This document shows positions 4,684 to 5,389 of a DNA stretch of 5,389 nt, piece after piece (position 1 is the stretch's first letter; each line of letters starts with the position of its first letter). The translations under genes and the position numbers were made by a program. The notes under the pieces are model-generated. The model did no database searches and had not been told where the DNA came from. It saw nothing but the letters and a program-made list of their open reading frames with translations. Source of the stretch: Desulfamplus sp. (GTDB lineage: Bacteria; Desulfobacterota; Desulfobacteria; Desulfobacterales; Desulfobacteraceae); assembly GCA_015231395.1 (NCBI GenBank), contig JADGBP010000182.1, forward strand, positions 1-5,389, written 5' to 3'.

Positions 4684-5389
4684 ATGACACAGCATAACAA
4701 TATTCACATCTCTTCACAAGAAAACAACCTTAAATCAAAAAAAGACAACCTTAAATCAAAAAAAGACAACCTTAAATCAAAAAAAGACAATATTAAATCA
4801 AAAATGGATAATCAAGAATCAATAACAGATAAGCTTAAAACGAACACCAATAACTTTAAAACCAACACCAATAACAATCAAAATAGAACTGACTATGTAA
4901 TTTTAGGAAACATAAATGCCGGCAAATCAACCCTTTTTGACCGTTTAACCCATTCCAGCAAATCACATGCAACAAACATTCCCGGAACTACCGTCTCCAT
5001 AACAAGCGGAAAAATACAAGGCTTAGATGCACAGATATATGACACCCCCGGCATTTATTCTATTTTTTCATCCAATGAAGACGAACGGGCATCAAGAGAT
5101 ATTCTGCTCATACCTTCTACCAGAAACAGGCTTCAAGGACTAATTCTGGTAGCAGATGCCAAGAATCTGAAAAGATCAATTGCAATAGCCCTTCAGTTTT
5201 CAGAATACGGATTGCCCATGCTTCTTGATATCAATATGATAGATGAAGCCTTATCAAGGGGAATCGAGATTAATGTTCCTAAACTCTCTGAACTCTTGGG
5301 GATTGAAATTTGCACCACCATTGCAAGAGAGGGTATTGGAGTTGAAACGCTCAATGAACTCTTTAATTTTATCAGAATAGTTCAGTTTA
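4684..5389 (+). CDS. feoB: FeoB N-terminal GTPase half, running off the right edge
   Basis: The cytoplasmic GTPase domain of FeoB, which gates Fe2+ transport; 235 residues are visible with no stop before the edge. Motifs: G1 GNINAGKST (75-83), a G2-region IPGTTVS (99-105), G3 DTPGIYSI (120-127), G4 NMID (184-187) and G5 IAREGIG (213-219). G1 and G3 depart from the common GNPNVGKST and DLPG forms, as in divergent deltaproteobacterial FeoBs. Residues 1-70 are an unusual Asn/Lys-rich extension built partly from tandem 21-bp repeats; most FeoBs have G1 within the first 20 residues. From residue 222 the reading enters the 41-bp repeat, and the residues LNELFNFIRIVQF are the reverse complement of membrane-half coding sequence, so they are probably not native FeoB. 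If the repeat continued like copy 1, the frame would end at a TAG six codons past the edge. The missing membrane half is on the minus strand at 2204-3703. Confidence 0.85.
   Translation, partial: MTQHNNIHISSQENNLKSKKDNLKSKKDNLKSKKDNIKSKMDNQESITDKLKTNTNNFKTNTNNNQNRTDYVILGNINAGKSTLFDRLTHSSKSHATNIPGTTVSITSGKIQGLDAQIYDTPGIYSIFSSNEDERASRDILLIPSTRNRLQGLILVADAKNLKRSIAIALQFSEYGLPMLLDINMIDEALSRGIEINVPKLSELLGIEICTTIAREGIGVETLNELFNFIRIVQF
4726..4809. repeat. Four in-frame 21-bp repeats in the feoB 5' coding region
   Basis: Units 4726-4746, 4747-4767 and 4768-4788 are identical (AACCTTAAATCAAAAAAAGA plus C) and encode NLKSKKD; 4789-4809 is a degenerate fourth copy encoding NIKSKMD. The period keeps the frame, so copy-number change would alter only the length of the N-terminal extension. 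Confidence 0.9.
4837..4878. repeat. Two further in-frame 21-bp repeats in the feoB extension
   Basis: Units 4837-4857 and 4858-4878 share AAAAC(G/C)AACACCAATAAC followed by a variable codon, and encode KTNTNNF and KTNTNNN. They are unrelated in sequence to the NLKSKKD units but have the same 21-bp period. Confidence 0.8.
5349..5389. repeat. 41-bp exact direct repeat, copy 2 (at the window edge)
   Basis: Identical to 3601-3641 on the same strand. It starts at the third base of codon 222 of the FeoB G-domain gene and runs to the last base of the window. Here it is read in the antisense direction relative to FeoB, so it looks like the displaced copy. Confidence 0.95.

Noticed and set aside
3601..5389. 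Site-specific invertible switch exchanging feoB halves
   Set aside because: The 41-bp copies are in direct, not inverted, orientation, which gives excision rather than inversion, and no recombinase gene is present in the window.

Overview
The window is AT-rich and reads as a stretch of a Deltaproteobacterium (Desulfobacterota, probably Desulfobacterales). This rests on protein style: a divergent FeoB with an INAGKST P-loop, a DtxR repressor carrying a fused FeoA domain, a receiver plus histidine-kinase-like ATPase regulator, and a PilT followed by a zinc-ribbon protein. The assignment is inference from remembered family patterns, with moderate confidence.

Layout from left to right. (1) The C-terminal part of a PilT-type retraction ATPase (+), cut by the left edge. 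(2) A 252-residue zinc-ribbon protein with a degenerate receiver-like domain (+). (3) A 108-bp array of six 18-bp repeats that contains the stop codons of both converging genes. (4) A DtxR/FeoA-domain metalloregulator (-). (5) A repeat-rich 188-bp intergenic region with a REP-like hairpin. (6) The membrane half of FeoB (-), without its G domain. (7) A response regulator (-) with a receiver and only the first half of an ATPase domain. (8) A 304-bp divergent intergenic region with a 27-nt alternating TA tract. (9) The G-domain half of FeoB (+), running off the right edge.

Functionally, FeoB imports Fe2+ through the inner membrane, and the DtxR-type regulator directly downstream of its membrane half is the expected iron-sensing repressor. 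In an intact locus I would expect a whole receiver/ATPase gene divergent from one whole feoB, followed by the regulator. Here feoB is in two pieces on opposite strands, and the receiver gene is truncated exactly where it meets the membrane half.

The last 41 bases of the window (5349-5389) are an exact same-strand copy of 3601-3641, inside the feoB membrane half. Two broken genes plus a repeat ending at the window edge point to an amplification or assembly chimera, or less likely a real rearrangement. This is the most important thing to check before any biology is read into the split.

A second theme is short tandem duplications of about 16-21 bp at gene borders: after pilT, between the converging genes, at the regulator's ribosome binding site, and in the N-terminal coding part of feoB. 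This suggests a genome prone to slippage duplication.
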